NCBI RefSeq assembly: GCF_004358665.1
Contig: NZ_SMZR01000006.1
Coordinates: 62,001 to 126,000, forward strand
Direction of reading: 5' to 3'
Length of the DNA: 64,000 bases
DNA from: Jeotgalibacillus sp. S-D1
Lineage (GTDB): Bacteria; Bacillota; Bacilli; Bacillales; Jeotgalibacillaceae
The notes under the pieces were generated by a model that saw nothing but the letters and a program-made list of their open reading frames with translations, was not told the DNA's origin and searched no databases. Positions 41,723 to 50,308 of the stretch are shown one piece after another. Each line of letters begins with the position of its first letter. Within the stretch, counting starts at the first letter, position 1. A program made the translations under genes and the position numbers.

Positions 41723-43456
41723 TCAGGTTAATTGCTGCTCGGCAAATTCCCGGTATAAACCATGGCTCTCTACTAATTCCCGATGCGTGCCGACGCCGGT
41801 AATTTCACCGTTTTCGATAAAGATAATTTTATCGGAATCAACGATGGTGGAAAGTCTGTGAGCAATGATAAATGTGGTGCGGCCTTCCATAAGGCGGATG
41901 AGTGCTTCTTGAACGATGCCTTCAGACTGGCTGTCCAGGCTTGCAGTTGCTTCATCCATCATCAAAATCTTCGGATCACGCAGAAATGCCCGTGCGATTG
42001 CGATTCGCTGCCTTTGCCCGCCGGATAGCTTCACGCCGCGTTCTCCCACTTCTGTGTCCAATCCTTTGGGAAACTCTTTAATAAAAGGAGCTGCATAAGC
42101 CATTTCAGCTACCTGCCATAATTGTTCATCCGTAATGTCTTCTGGCGCTTCCAGTCCATAGCATAAGTTTTCACGGATGGTTCCTGTCATCATTGAACTG
42201 TCCTGTGATACATAGCCAATCTGACTGCGCCAGGAATTCATGGAAAGAGCCGTTATCGGTGTATTGCCAATAAAGATTCTGCCGTCTGTCGGTTCGTAAA
42301 AACGTTCAAGCAGCCCGAACATCGTTGTTTTTCCGCCTCCGCTTGGTCCTGCAAAAGCAATCATATCGCCGGGCTGAGCTTCAAAGGATACGTTCTTCAG
42401 GATGGGCTCATCTTCCTGATAGGCAAACGATACATTTTCCACCCGAACAGGCAGGTCCGTTATATCCATTTGCATACCTTCCTGCCCATCCTCCAGAGGC
42501 AGTTCGATTATGTCGATAATTCGCTCGGTTGCCCCTTTTGCTTTTTGCAGTTGGGTGAAAAACATAGCGAATGACGTGATTGGAAAGACGATTTGAAACA
42601 GGTATAAGAGAAAGGCGACAAGTGATCCGGTCGTCATGGAACCCTCCGCTACACGAATTCCGCCGTATCCAATGATCACCACAATGACTGCCATCATCAC
42701 CAGGTAGATAAGCGGACCGATTAGGGCAAAGATGCGCATTTCCTTTAAGCCGTAAGTAAACAGCGTGTGAATGCCAGCCTTTCCTTTACTGCCTTCTGCT
42801 GTTTCCGCATTTGAGGCCTTCATTAACCGAATTTCACTTAATGTCTGCTGGATTTGCCCGGTAAAGACCGCCGTTTCATCCTGCAATCCGCGTGAAATTT
42901 TAGACATCTTATTTCCAAGCGGCACCATTATCCCAACAGTGACCGGTACCGAAATCAACATTAGCAATGTCATTTTCCAGTCCATGACAAGCAGGATAAT
43001 AACTGCTCCAATAATGGTAATAATGCCGGTGATGAATTGGGGGAAATGCTGTGAGATTAAATCCTTTACAATACCGGTATCATTGACAACCCGGCTGACG
43101 GACTCGCCGCTCGCCTTTTGATCAAAATAACTTACTGGGAGGCGAAGGAGTTTGTGCCACATCATTTCACGCATTTTTGCAACAACCCGCTGTCCGGTAT
43201 AAGCCAGCAGGTAAGTAGAAACGCCGTCCAACACGGCTTGAACGATAAATACAACGCCGATAAGCACAATCAGCCAGATGCTCAATGAATCTACTGAAAA
43301 ACCATCTACCAGTTCTCTCGTAAGCAATGGAATAGTCAAACCGACAAGGGTAGTAATGATGCTGCCAATCAGACCGACTGACAAAGCGAGTTTAGGGATC
43401 TTAGTGGATAGGATGAGGGAGATAAAAGGTTTTATGCTATTTTGCTTTTGGGTCAT
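41723..43456 (-). CDS. bmrA: ABC multidrug exporter, BmrA-type half transporter
   Basis: This 577-residue half-transporter has six membrane helices (about 20-310) and a C-terminal ATPase with Walker A GPSGGGKTT, Q-loop YVSQDSSMM, signature LSGGQRQR, Walker B ILMMDEATASLD and switch IAHRLST. The opening TIPLLTRELVDGFSVDSLSIWLIVL is like B. subtilis BmrA, a homodimeric multidrug exporter. ATG at 43456 is chosen because an AGGAG site lies 6-8 bases upstream; upstream codons extend the frame to 43522 without a ribosome site. The bmrB leader gene that controls bmrA by attenuation in B. subtilis is not seen as a separate frame. Confidence 0.88.
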   Translation of the reverse strand: MTQKQNSIKPFISLILSTKIPKLALSVGLIGSIITTLVGLTIPLLTRELVDGFSVDSLSIWLIVLIGVVFIVQAVLDGVSTYLLAYTGQRVVAKMREMMWHKLLRLPVSYFDQKASGESVSRVVNDTGIVKDLISQHFPQFITGIITIIGAVIILLVMDWKMTLLMLISVPVTVGIMVPLGNKMSKISRGLQDETAVFTGQIQQTLSEIRLMKASNAETAEGSKGKAGIHTLFTYGLKEMRIFALIGPLIYLVMMAVIVVIIGYGGIRVAEGSMTTGSLVAFLLYLFQIVFPITSFAMFFTQLQKAKGATERIIDIIELPLEDGQEGMQMDITDLPVRVENVSFAYQEDEPILKNVSFEAQPGDMIAFAGPSGGGKTTMFGLLERFYEPTDGRIFIGNTPITALSMNSWRSQIGYVSQDSSMMTGTIRENLCYGLEAPEDITDEQLWQVAEMAYAAPFIKEFPKGLDTEVGERGVKLSGGQRQRIAIARAFLRDPKILMMDEATASLDSQSEGIVQEALIRLMEGRTTFIIAHRLSTIVDSDKIIFIENGEITGVGTHRELVESHGLYREFAEQQLT

Positions 43457-43538
43457 GTAGGATCTCCTGTCTTCGTGATTTTGTTCTATCCTTATCATAC
43501 CTCTTTTTTTAATTTTCATCATGTTTTAGATGACGAAG

Positions 43539-43569
43539 AAAAAGACTCCGGATGGCCCGAAGTCTTTTT
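43539..43569 (-). terminator. Terminator after threonine synthase
   Basis: AAAAAGACTcCGG / CCGaAGTCTTTTT with a 5-base loop, just after the stop on the minus strand. Confidence 0.82.
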
Positions 43570-43573
43570 ACCA

Positions 43574-44785
43574 TTAATAGATGGCTTCCTCTTTTCCAAC
43601 CAGAGGCGCGTCCGCTTCTACCGTTTCAGGGTATTTGATTCCCATCCCAGTATTTAAGCCAATAACTGATTCATGACTCTTAATCCAGCCGCTTTCCCGA
43701 AGCTTGCGAATCGCTGCAAAGGTGGCCGCGCCTTCAGGACAAATAAAGGCGCCTTCTTTTTGTGCAATTAGCTGCTGTTCGGATAAGATCGTGTCATCAT
43801 CAACTGCAATCGCACAGCCGCTTGTTTCGTAGATTGCTTCCAACACCAGAAAATCACCCAAAGCCTTTGGCACATTAATGCCAAAAGCGGACGTTTTTGA
43901 ATCCTGCCAGAATTCGGATTCCCTTTTCCCTTCGTTAAATGCCTTGACAATAGGGGCGCAGCCCTCTGCCTGTACAGCCACAAGTCGCGGGAATTTATCT
44001 TTTTTAACCCAGCCCAATTCCATAAGCTCTTTAATAGCTTTATAAATACCAATTAACCCCACTCCGCCGCCAGTAGGGTAGACGATGACATCGGGCAGCT
44101 CCCAATCGAGCTGCTCTGCTATTTCAAGCCCCATCGTTTTCTTGCCTTCAATCCGGTAAGGTTCTTTTAAAGTAGAGACATCAAACCATCCATTTTCCTT
44201 CACAGAGCGTGCAACAATTTTGCCGGCATCACTGATGACCCCGTCTACAAGGTATAAATTGGCTCCGGAAATATAAACTTCTTTTCGGGTAATTAGAGGG
44301 GCGTCCAGGGGCATAACGATATGGCTTTTTATTCCGGCTTTTACTGCATAAAGAGCCCAGGCTGCTCCGGCATTTCCATTAGTCGGCATGGCAATTTCTT
44401 TGATGTTCAGCTCTTTGGCTTTCGATACGCCTACGGCTGATCCTCTGGCTTTAAATGAACCTGTGTGGATCAACCCCTCATCTTTCATCCAGACTGTTTT
44501 AATCCCATATTCTTCAGAAAGATTTTTCATTTCAATCAGAGGAGTCATCCCTTCCCCAAAAGAAGTGACATTCTCCTTGTTCTTAACCGGTAGTAGCTCA
44601 TGATAGCGCCAAAGATCCGGCTTTCGTTTCACCAAAGTTTCCTTGGTTAGCTGGGCCTTGATGCCCGCGTAGTCGTAGCTGACTAAAAGAGGGGACCCGC
44701 ACGCACATACATTTGCTTTCTCATCTGCTGAATAGGTGTTTTGACATTTGGGACAATATAAATGGGATACGAAACTATATGCCAA
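43574..44785 (-). CDS. thrC: Threonine synthase, PLP-dependent
   Basis: This 403-residue PLP enzyme turns O-phosphohomoserine into threonine. It has an N-terminal zinc-ribbon-like part (CPKC near 11-14, CACGS near 27-31), then FGEGMTPLIEM, the PLP-binding HTGSFKARG (Lys near 113), the TGGGVGLIGIYKA phosphate loop and SGCAIAVDDD. The zinc-ribbon type is common in archaeal-like and second bacterial copies. No hom or thrB gene adjoins it, so this may be a paralogue separate from the main threonine operon. Start is TTG at 44785 after GAGGAGAG. A consensus-like promoter sits upstream at 44850. Confidence 0.88.
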   Translation of the reverse strand: MAYSFVSHLYCPKCQNTYSADEKANVCACGSPLLVSYDYAGIKAQLTKETLVKRKPDLWRYHELLPVKNKENVTSFGEGMTPLIEMKNLSEEYGIKTVWMKDEGLIHTGSFKARGSAVGVSKAKELNIKEIAMPTNGNAGAAWALYAVKAGIKSHIVMPLDAPLITRKEVYISGANLYLVDGVISDAGKIVARSVKENGWFDVSTLKEPYRIEGKKTMGLEIAEQLDWELPDVIVYPTGGGVGLIGIYKAIKELMELGWVKKDKFPRLVAVQAEGCAPIVKAFNEGKRESEFWQDSKTSAFGINVPKALGDFLVLEAIYETSGCAIAVDDDTILSEQQLIAQKEGAFICPEGAATFAAIRKLRESGWIKSHESVIGLNTGMGIKYPETVEADAPLVGKEEAIY

Positions 44786-44849
44786 GCTATCTCTCTCCTC
44801 GCAACGATATGATTAAAAAATTTAAAATTCAGAAAAATATTCTATTAAA

Positions 44850-44878
44850 ATACTAATATTCTAAATCCGATATGTCAA
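44850..44878 (-). promoter_or_regulatory. Promoter of threonine synthase gene
   Basis: On the minus strand, TTGACA (44873-44878), a 17-base spacer and TAGTAT (44850-44855) lie 65 bases upstream of the TTG start. No T-box or other leader motif was found between. Confidence 0.68.
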
Positions 44879-44895
44879 CTAGGTTTTAATTTCTT

Positions 44896-45684
44896 TTATC
44901 CTTCAACGGCAAATGTTCGAGGTCTGGCTGCTTTATACCATTGATAGCACAAAATGGTGATAATGACAGCATCGATCAAGTCGCCTCCATAAAACATTAG
45001 CACGCTGCCGCTTTCCGCCTGGGATGCAGGAGTGCCAGCAGGCGGATTTGCGTATATGTATTTAGACAGAATGCCATGACCGGCTAATGCTATGACAAGC
45101 ACTACGGTCCTATAAACATAGCTTGTTCGGTGCGGGGTGGGATCAATGTATATCATTGATGCTGTAAAAAGGTATCCTGCTATAAATACATGCAAGTGAA
45201 TCACTACATGAAGAATAAGAGATTGGTGCATCATTTGATACAAGTCAGTCGTGTATAAAAGCCAAAGCCCGCCTATGTTGAGCACGGAAGCAAAAACAGG
45301 ATCGGTCAGCAGCGAGGCGGGTTTTGTTTTGAGTAATCGTGACAGCCGCCTCGCGTAAGTTACAGGGAGTGTTCGCAAGATAAGGGTGACGGGCGCTGCT
45401 AACACCATAAGCAGGGGAGCGAGCATCCCAAGAAGTAAGTGACCCATCATATGGGCTGTGAAATCCATATGGGCTCTTTCTGCTAATGGACCGGCAACGG
45501 CTGCTGCAGCGCAAAGAGCACCCGCAGCAAACAGTCCAGTCCGGTAAAGAGGCCAAGGTTTATAGCGACGGTTAGACAGTAAAACAGCTGCACAGTAAAG
45601 CGCCATAACCAGCAGAAAAGGAACCCCTAATATGATCTGAGAAAGGATTCCCTCTGCTGCTTGATGAGTATGATGATGATGCAT
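44896..45684 (-). CDS. CtaG-family cytochrome c oxidase assembly factor
   Basis: This 262-residue membrane protein has about seven helices and the CtaG_BAC pattern: HMMGHLLLGMLAPLLMVLAAPVTLILRTLP, HVVIHLHVFIAGYLFTASMIYIDPTPHRTSY and GGDLIDAVIITILCYQWY. The conserved His residues likely bind copper or aid assembly of the CuA/CuB centres of caa3 oxidase. The start at 45684 gives MHHHHTHQAAEG, a His-rich head fit for metal binding, and has GAAGGGCGGGC upstream; the frame extends upstream but lacks a site. It follows the DUF2243 gene by 19 bases, as in other Bacillaceae pairs. Confidence 0.87.
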   Translation of the reverse strand: MHHHHTHQAAEGILSQIILGVPFLLVMALYCAAVLLSNRRYKPWPLYRTGLFAAGALCAAAAVAGPLAERAHMDFTAHMMGHLLLGMLAPLLMVLAAPVTLILRTLPVTYARRLSRLLKTKPASLLTDPVFASVLNIGGLWLLYTTDLYQMMHQSLILHVVIHLHVFIAGYLFTASMIYIDPTPHRTSYVYRTVVLVIALAGHGILSKYIYANPPAGTPASQAESGSVLMFYGGDLIDAVIITILCYQWYKAARPRTFAVEG

Positions 45685-45703
45685 AAAAAGCCCGCCCTTC
45701 TTG

Positions 45704-46156
45704 TTATCGTTTTCTTTTTGTTCGGAACAGCAGGATGGAGCCGGCAATAATCATTATAAGGGCTGTGACATTCCAAACGATGTCGTACACGATGACATTG
45801 TCTACATAACGTATTTGATGAATCCCCATTACCTTATGCTGAATCGTCCCATCATAAAGCTGGAAGATCCCGGCGCCTGTCAACACGCCTCCCCACCATC
45901 GGGTCAGCCATAAGCCATTTCTTCTTCTTAAATCGGCAAACATAAATAAACCGCCGATTGTCGCTAACCAGCTAAAGGCGTGAAACAGCCCATCGGAAAC
46001 CAGGCCAATATCAGTCGTCGATTTATCATAGAAATGGTGCCAATGCAGCAGCTGATGAAAGATCGTTTCATCAATAAAAGCAACTAAACCAAGACCAAAT
46101 AAAAATCCTGACCACAAATTACGTGCGGAATAGTTCGACTGATCTCTCGTTACCAT
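45704..46156 (-). CDS. DUF2243 family membrane protein
   Basis: This 150-residue protein has four predicted helices and the DUF2243 pattern: LWSGFLFGLGLVAFIDETIFHQLLHWHHFYD near the start, then LVSDGLFHAFSWLATIGGLFMFAD and GAGIFQLYDGTIQHKVMGIHQIRY. The many conserved His and Asp residues hint at metal or haem contact. It often sits beside CtaG, as here (19 bases), so a role in oxidase assembly or copper handling is inferred. ATG at 46156 has AGGGGGA upstream. Confidence 0.88.
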   Translation of the reverse strand: MVTRDQSNYSARNLWSGFLFGLGLVAFIDETIFHQLLHWHHFYDKSTTDIGLVSDGLFHAFSWLATIGGLFMFADLRRRNGLWLTRWWGGVLTGAGIFQLYDGTIQHKVMGIHQIRYVDNVIVYDIVWNVTALIMIIAGSILLFRTKRKR

Positions 46157-46348
46157 TTAAATTCCCCCTGTCTGGCTTCGAATTTCTTCTTTCAACATTT
46201 TCAGTATGTATCTCGTATTTCTTCCACTTTACCCCAAATCACCTTTTGTAATCGTATATACTTGTAAAGAAAAAAGATTTAAGCGCTCTCATAATCCTGG
46301 AGTACAATCTTCATTAAGTGCAGTTGAATCTTTTGAGAGGTGAGAAAA

Positions 46349-47065
46349 TTGAACATTGATCGAGAGCAGCCGATAGAAGCGGCTAAGAAATTTATAGAAA
46401 AGAAATTTCCGAAGTGTAAGGGGGCTCTATTGGCAGGCAGTGTTGTGAGAGGAGAGGAAACGAGTACGTCCGACCTTGATATTGTTGTTTTTGATCCGAC
46501 CATCGCTTCTTCATATCGGGAGTCATTAATGGAGTTTGGCTGGCCGATCGAGCTCTTTGTACACAATCTTCATTCCTACAAAAAGTATTTTGCCAGTGAT
46601 TGCAAAAGGGCCACACCTTCAATGCCGCAGATGGTTGCAGAAGGGATTGTGATTAGAGATGAAGGGGCGGTTGCAGGAATTAAAGAAGAAGCAATTGTGT
46701 TGCTGGAAAATGGCCCAGCTAAATGGACGGAGGAAACAGTGCGGTTAAAACGTTATTTTATCACCGATGCTTTAGACGATTTTACTGGAAGTAAAAACAG
46801 ATCTGAGGCGTTATTTATTGCGGGTACACTGGCAAGCTTAGTCAGTGAATTTATCTTGAGAACCAACCTGCAGTGGATAGGTGACTCGAAATGGATGGTC
46901 AGAGCGTTAAAAAAGTTTGATCGTAAAATCGCTGATGAATTTGTTTATGCATTTGACCAGTACTATACATTTGATCAAAAGGAATACATTGTGAGGATGA
47001 CGAAAAAAAGCTTGGAACCGTATGGAGGTCTTTTATTTGCCGGATTTTCTTTAGGGAAGAGTTAA
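46349..47065 (+). CDS. Nucleotidyltransferase domain protein
   Basis: This 238-residue protein has the minimal nucleotidyltransferase motif GSVVRGEETSTSDLDIVVF near residues 30-48 (Gly-Ser, then Asp-x-Asp) and a third acidic residue in IELFVH. The second half is helical and may act as the substrate-binding part. Relatives include kanamycin-type nucleotidyltransferases and uncharacterised proteins; the function here is unknown. Start is TTG at 46349, set by GAGAGGTGA 5-6 bases upstream; the in-frame GTG at 46340 overlaps that site. It is monocistronic and without obvious regulators. Confidence 0.78.
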   Translation: MNIDREQPIEAAKKFIEKKFPKCKGALLAGSVVRGEETSTSDLDIVVFDPTIASSYRESLMEFGWPIELFVHNLHSYKKYFASDCKRATPSMPQMVAEGIVIRDEGAVAGIKEEAIVLLENGPAKWTEETVRLKRYFITDALDDFTGSKNRSEALFIAGTLASLVSEFILRTNLQWIGDSKWMVRALKKFDRKIADEFVYAFDQYYTFDQKEYIVRMTKKSLEPYGGLLFAGFSLGKS

Positions 47066-47178
47066 AAGGACTTTTGTTGCAGGTAAAACTAATTATTTTT
47101 CCGATTATTTCTTATTTTTCAGTAAAACGGGTATTGAAGTAGAGTGAAGAAATCTGAAAATAATTGGGAGGAACCGCT

Positions 47179-47478
47179 ATGAATAAATTAACGAAAAAAA
47201 TTATAACAGGATCAATTGTGTCAGCAGGAACTATTGCTGCGGTCGCGGGTTATAAGAAAATCAGAAGTGGTTCATCCGATGAGCCTGAATTTTTGGAAGA
47301 TACAGATATGAGAAACAGCGCAGATGTAGATCAGGAAGAGAGTGTCGATGCTGATAAGGTGGAAGAAGAAGAGGGATTGACCAAGCTGGATTCCGTCTTT
47401 AAATCAGAATGGCAGGCCAATGGCTTCCCTCAGACCCATCAGGAAATGAAAAGGATGGAAGAGGAAGAAAAAGAATAA
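47179..47478 (+). CDS. Small membrane-anchored acidic protein, unknown
   Basis: This 99-residue protein has a basic head MNKLTKK, a hydrophobic segment (IITGSIVSAGTIAAVAGY, about 8-26), then a strongly acidic tail with VDQEESVDADKVEEEEG and SEWQANGFPQTHQEMKRMEEEEKE. I do not recognise a family. The design (a single anchor plus charged cytosolic tail) occurs in many small Bacillus proteins. ATG at 47179 has GGGAGG upstream. It is the last gene before the repeat-rich region at 47.5-48 kb. Confidence 0.6.
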   Translation: MNKLTKKIITGSIVSAGTIAAVAGYKKIRSGSSDEPEFLEDTDMRNSADVDQEESVDADKVEEEEGLTKLDSVFKSEWQANGFPQTHQEMKRMEEEEKE

Positions 47479-47591
47479 CGATCCGGAGGCTGTTAGTGAG
47501 GTCACTCATTCCGAGTTCTTAAAACATATAAAGCTGCGGCTTTTTCTGTTGTTTACTTTCAAAGTCTATGGAGATGATATAAACGATGATA

Positions 47592-47622
47592 GGATACCTT
47601 CATTCGAGAGGGTATCTTTTTT
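47592..47622 (+). terminator. Rho-independent terminator
   Basis: GGATACC / GGGTATC around an 11-base loop, followed by six T. It lies 113 bases after the small acidic gene. Confidence 0.7.
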
Positions 47623-47719
47623 AATGATTAAGTTAATTGCAGCGGAGAGGGGAGCTCAGCCGTATGTCCCACTAAAAGTCTTTGTCCGCAGCGGAAAGGA
47701 CCGTTCCTCTTTCTTGAGA

Positions 47720-47906
47720 TATCACTTATCATTTTCAATATATCGATCACTTTAGTGGATTTATCATACAACTTTTCTAAGATATCGATCATCTTTTCCT
47801 TTTTATCAATCATCCTGATCCTGATATCCATTTTATCGTACTTGTTTTGCATTATATCGAACACTTCTCAAGCTTTATCGATTATAAAATTGCATTTATC
47901 ATTCAT
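47720..47906. repeat. 21-nt-period array with core TATCRATCAY
   Basis: The tetramer TATC occurs exactly every 21 bases at 47720, 47741, 47762, 47783, 47804 and 47825. After one 9-base phase slip it recurs at 47834, 47855, 47876 and 47897. The better units read TATCGATCAC/T or TATCAATCAT; the rest of each unit is AT-rich and not conserved. On the minus strand, this gives a low-complexity frame of the type (K)MIDILxK. No known element type fits. Confidence 0.75.
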
Positions 47907-47983
47907 TCCCCGAGCCCCGCAGGTAAAAATTCAGCGATCACAAAACAGCCTGTCACCGCAATACAATACGGTAAAAACCCTGA

Positions 47984-48017
47984 AGACAAACTAGCCTGGG
48001 CTGGTTTGTTTTTTTGT
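47984..48017 (+). terminator. Terminator-like hairpin
   Basis: GACAAACtAGCC / GGCTgGTTTGT around a short loop, followed by a T run. It closes the gene-free stretch 47479-48088 ahead of the GNAT gene. Confidence 0.7.
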
Positions 48018-48088
48018 CATCTGAATTTTCCAATTCATGTTAAAGTAAAAAGATAGAAAATATCACAATGATAAGGAAGTGAAACGCT

Positions 48089-48622
48089 GTGTTTCCGGAA
48101 TTAACAACTCAAAGATTGCTGCTGAGAGAAATCAATGCAGAGGATGCTGAAGGGATCTACTCCTATTTATCAAACGAGGAGGTGATGAAATACTACGGGC
48201 GCGATACATTAAAAAATCTAAATGAAGCAAAAGAAATTACAGAAATATATTCAAAAAACTTTGAGGAGAACCGGGGGATACGATGGGGGATTGAAGTGCA
48301 GGATGCCAAGGGTATTATTGGGACTGTTGGTTTTCATAATATGCGCCAGCTGCACAAACGGGCTGAAATAGGCTATGAAATTCATCCGGACTATTGGAGG
48401 AAAGGGTATGCTTCTGAAGCGATATCCAAGGCTCTGTCTTTTGGGTTCCAAGAGCTTGATTTAAATCGTATTGGTGCGATCGTCTTTAAAGAAAACAAAG
48501 CGTCTGTGAACCTGCTGATGAAGATGGGGTTTGAACAAGAGGGAGTATTAAAAGAATATATGTACCAAAACGGCGAGCCGCATGATACATATGTTTATTC
48601 CTTGCTGAAAAACGCAAGGTGA
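48089..48622 (+). CDS. GNAT acetyltransferase, RimJ/RimL-like
   Basis: This 177-residue N-acetyltransferase is of the RimJ/RimL/YdaF type: LTTQRLLLREINAEDAEGIYSYL at the start, GFHNMRQLHKRAEIGYEIHPDYWRKGYASEAISKAL (acetyl-CoA motif A, RKGYASEA) near 85-120, and NLLMKMGFEQEGVLKEYMY near the end. The likely substrate is a protein N-terminal amine or a small amine. The start is GTG at 48089 behind AAGGAAGTG. It follows a terminator, so it has its own promoter. Confidence 0.87.
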   Translation: MFPELTTQRLLLREINAEDAEGIYSYLSNEEVMKYYGRDTLKNLNEAKEITEIYSKNFEENRGIRWGIEVQDAKGIIGTVGFHNMRQLHKRAEIGYEIHPDYWRKGYASEAISKALSFGFQELDLNRIGAIVFKENKASVNLLMKMGFEQEGVLKEYMYQNGEPHDTYVYSLLKNAR

Positions 48623-48639
48623 CGATAAAATGATCCGCG

Positions 48640-48672
48640 CCGGTTTTCCTTGCCGGGAGACCGTTTTTTTTT
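48640..48672 (+). terminator. Terminator after GNAT gene
   Basis: An imperfect CCGGT...ACCG hairpin is followed by eight T. It lies about 20 bases past the stop. Confidence 0.55.
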
Positions 48673-48734
48673 CAGCTGCAGGTGACGATCTGGCTGCTTG
48701 TTAAGCGAACAAAAAAGACAGTGATTCTAAATAG

Positions 48735-48776
48735 AAAAATGCTCTCACGAAAAATCAGTCGTGAGAGCATTCTTTA
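48735..48776. terminator. Bidirectional terminator between GNAT and metQ
   Basis: AATGCTCTCACGA / TCGTGAGAGCATT with an 8-base loop, A and T runs on both sides. It is another member of the TCACGA-apex hairpin family. Confidence 0.85.
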
Positions 48777-48798
48777 TTCCAATCGGGAAAGTTTTATC

Positions 48799-49620
48799 TT
48801 AACGGCTTTCCATCCATCCCGGTTTTCCAAATCCTTCAAAGTCAGCATCAATCGTTTCTTCAAATTCATGAGACTCTACAATTTCCACGATATCTTTTGC
48901 CAGCTGGGAATCTTCATTTTCGGTTTTAACTGCCACGACGTTACGATATTCATCAGGCATATTTTCAAGCTCTAACGCATCTAAAAGATTCATATTGGCT
49001 GCTAATGCAAAGTTTCCGGGTACAGCAGCTAAATCAGAGCTTTCAACTGCTCGGGGAAGCCCGCCTGCTTCAATCGGCTGAAACTTAAGGTTCTTTGAAT
49101 TTGTTTGAATATCGCGCTCAGAGGCGGTTAATTCAGGGGCGTCGGGGTCAAGCTCGATTAAGCCGTGATCCTGTAAAATTAGGAATGTACGCGCGGCATT
49201 CACAGGATCATTCGGAATCGCAATAGTTGCACCGTCCTCAACTTCCTCGAGAGTGCTATATTTATTCGAGTAAATGCCCATTGGAGCGGTTGGAACCTGT
49301 ATGAGTCCTGTCAGCTCCATATTGTTTTCTTCAGAGAAATTTTCTAAATAGATGGTGTGCTGAAAAAGGTTGGCATCGATATTACTTTCATTTAACGCAT
49401 TATTAGGCTGGATGTAATCACTGAATTCAACGATTTCCACCTTGTAGCCTTTCTCCTCCAGTCCCGGTACAATTGCCTGCTTTAGCATATCGCTGTATGG
49501 ACCGGCTGTAGCTCCCAGTTTGATTGACTTGTCGTCGCCGCCAGATGAATCTTCATTTCCTCCGCATGCTGCAAGTATGGTAATAACCAATAAAAGAATT
49601 CCAAAAAGTCTTTTTTTCAT
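48799..49620 (-). CDS. metQ: Methionine ABC transporter substrate-binding lipoprotein
   Basis: This 273-residue NlpA/MetQ lipoprotein has a signal ending in ILAACGG (Cys near 19) and a mature domain starting KSIKLGATAGPYSDML. Conserved parts are VEFSDYIQPNNALNESNIDANLFQH and AIPNDPVNAARTFLILQDHGLI, which form the methionine-binding cleft. It hands methionine (and sulfoxide or D-isomers) to MetP. ATG at 49620 has AAAGGAGAG upstream. It is third in the metN-metP-metQ operon, 16 bases after metP, and is controlled by the upstream SAM-I riboswitch. Confidence 0.93.
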   Translation of the reverse strand: MKKRLFGILLLVITILAACGGNEDSSGGDDKSIKLGATAGPYSDMLKQAIVPGLEEKGYKVEIVEFSDYIQPNNALNESNIDANLFQHTIYLENFSEENNMELTGLIQVPTAPMGIYSNKYSTLEEVEDGATIAIPNDPVNAARTFLILQDHGLIELDPDAPELTASERDIQTNSKNLKFQPIEAGGLPRAVESSDLAAVPGNFALAANMNLLDALELENMPDEYRNVVAVKTENEDSQLAKDIVEIVESHEFEETIDADFEGFGKPGWMESR

Positions 49621-49636
49621 TTCTTTCTCTCCTTTT

Positions 49637-50308
49637 TTATCGTTTATCGATTGCTTTAGATGTCCAGTCGCCGAGCTGCTGAATGAGCTGAACGAGAACG
49701 ATTAAAATGACCACAGTCACGATCATGATCGTATTATCGTAGCGGTAATAGCCAAAGCGAATGGCTAAGTCTCCGATACCACCGCCGCCAACTACTCCAG
49801 CCATTGCTGAATAGGCGACAAGGCTGATAATTGTGAGGGTAACACCCTGCACGATGCTTGCTTTTGCTTCCGGAAGGAGAACATCAATTATGATCATCCA
49901 TGGGGTGGCACCTACTGCAACAGCTGCCTCTATAACTCCTTTATCGATTTCGCGCAGGGAGGTCTCAACAATCCGGGCGAAAAAAGGAATGGCCGCAACC
50001 GATAAAGAAACACTGGCTGCTGCAGGACCGATTGTTGAGCCTGCTAAAATTTTTGTTAAAGGAATAAGCGCCACTAATAAAATAATAAATGGAATCGAGC
50101 GAACCATATTCACAACAAAACCAAATGTTGATTTTATGATTCGGTTTTCAAGAAACAGGCCTTTATCTGTAACGAATAGTAAAATGCCGAGCGGCAGCCC
50201 GATGAATATTGCTACAGTGAGAGAGATAGCAATCATGTAAAGGGTCTGGCCGAACGCCAGAAGTATTTCCGGACCGAGTGTCATCATATGAGCAAAATCA
50301 AATCCCAT
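49637..50308 (-). CDS. metP: Methionine ABC transporter permease
   Basis: This 223-residue permease has five helices and the binding-protein-dependent permease loop EAAVAVGATPWMIIIDVLLPEA (EAA motif) near 135-156. MetI/MetP features include NMVRSIPFIILLVALIPLTKILAGSTIGP and AYSAMAGVVGGGGIGDLAIRFGYYRY. It forms the membrane channel for methionine with MetN. ATG at 50308 sits 4-5 bases after GGAGGTGA; it overlaps metN by 11 bases, so the genes are coupled. Confidence 0.93.
   Translation of the reverse strand: MGFDFAHMMTLGPEILLAFGQTLYMIAISLTVAIFIGLPLGILLFVTDKGLFLENRIIKSTFGFVVNMVRSIPFIILLVALIPLTKILAGSTIGPAAASVSLSVAAIPFFARIVETSLREIDKGVIEAAVAVGATPWMIIIDVLLPEAKASIVQGVTLTIISLVAYSAMAGVVGGGGIGDLAIRFGYYRYDNTIMIVTVVILIVLVQLIQQLGDWTSKAIDKR

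Noticed and set aside
47628-47864. A 78-codon minus-strand frame with MID repeats
   Set aside because: It is produced by the 21-nt array and then runs into unrelated sequence; no ribosome site. Kept only as an alternative reading of the array.
47720-47906. Possible CRISPR array
   Set aside because: The repeated core is only 4-10 bases, spacers are not unique full-length units, and no cas genes are present.
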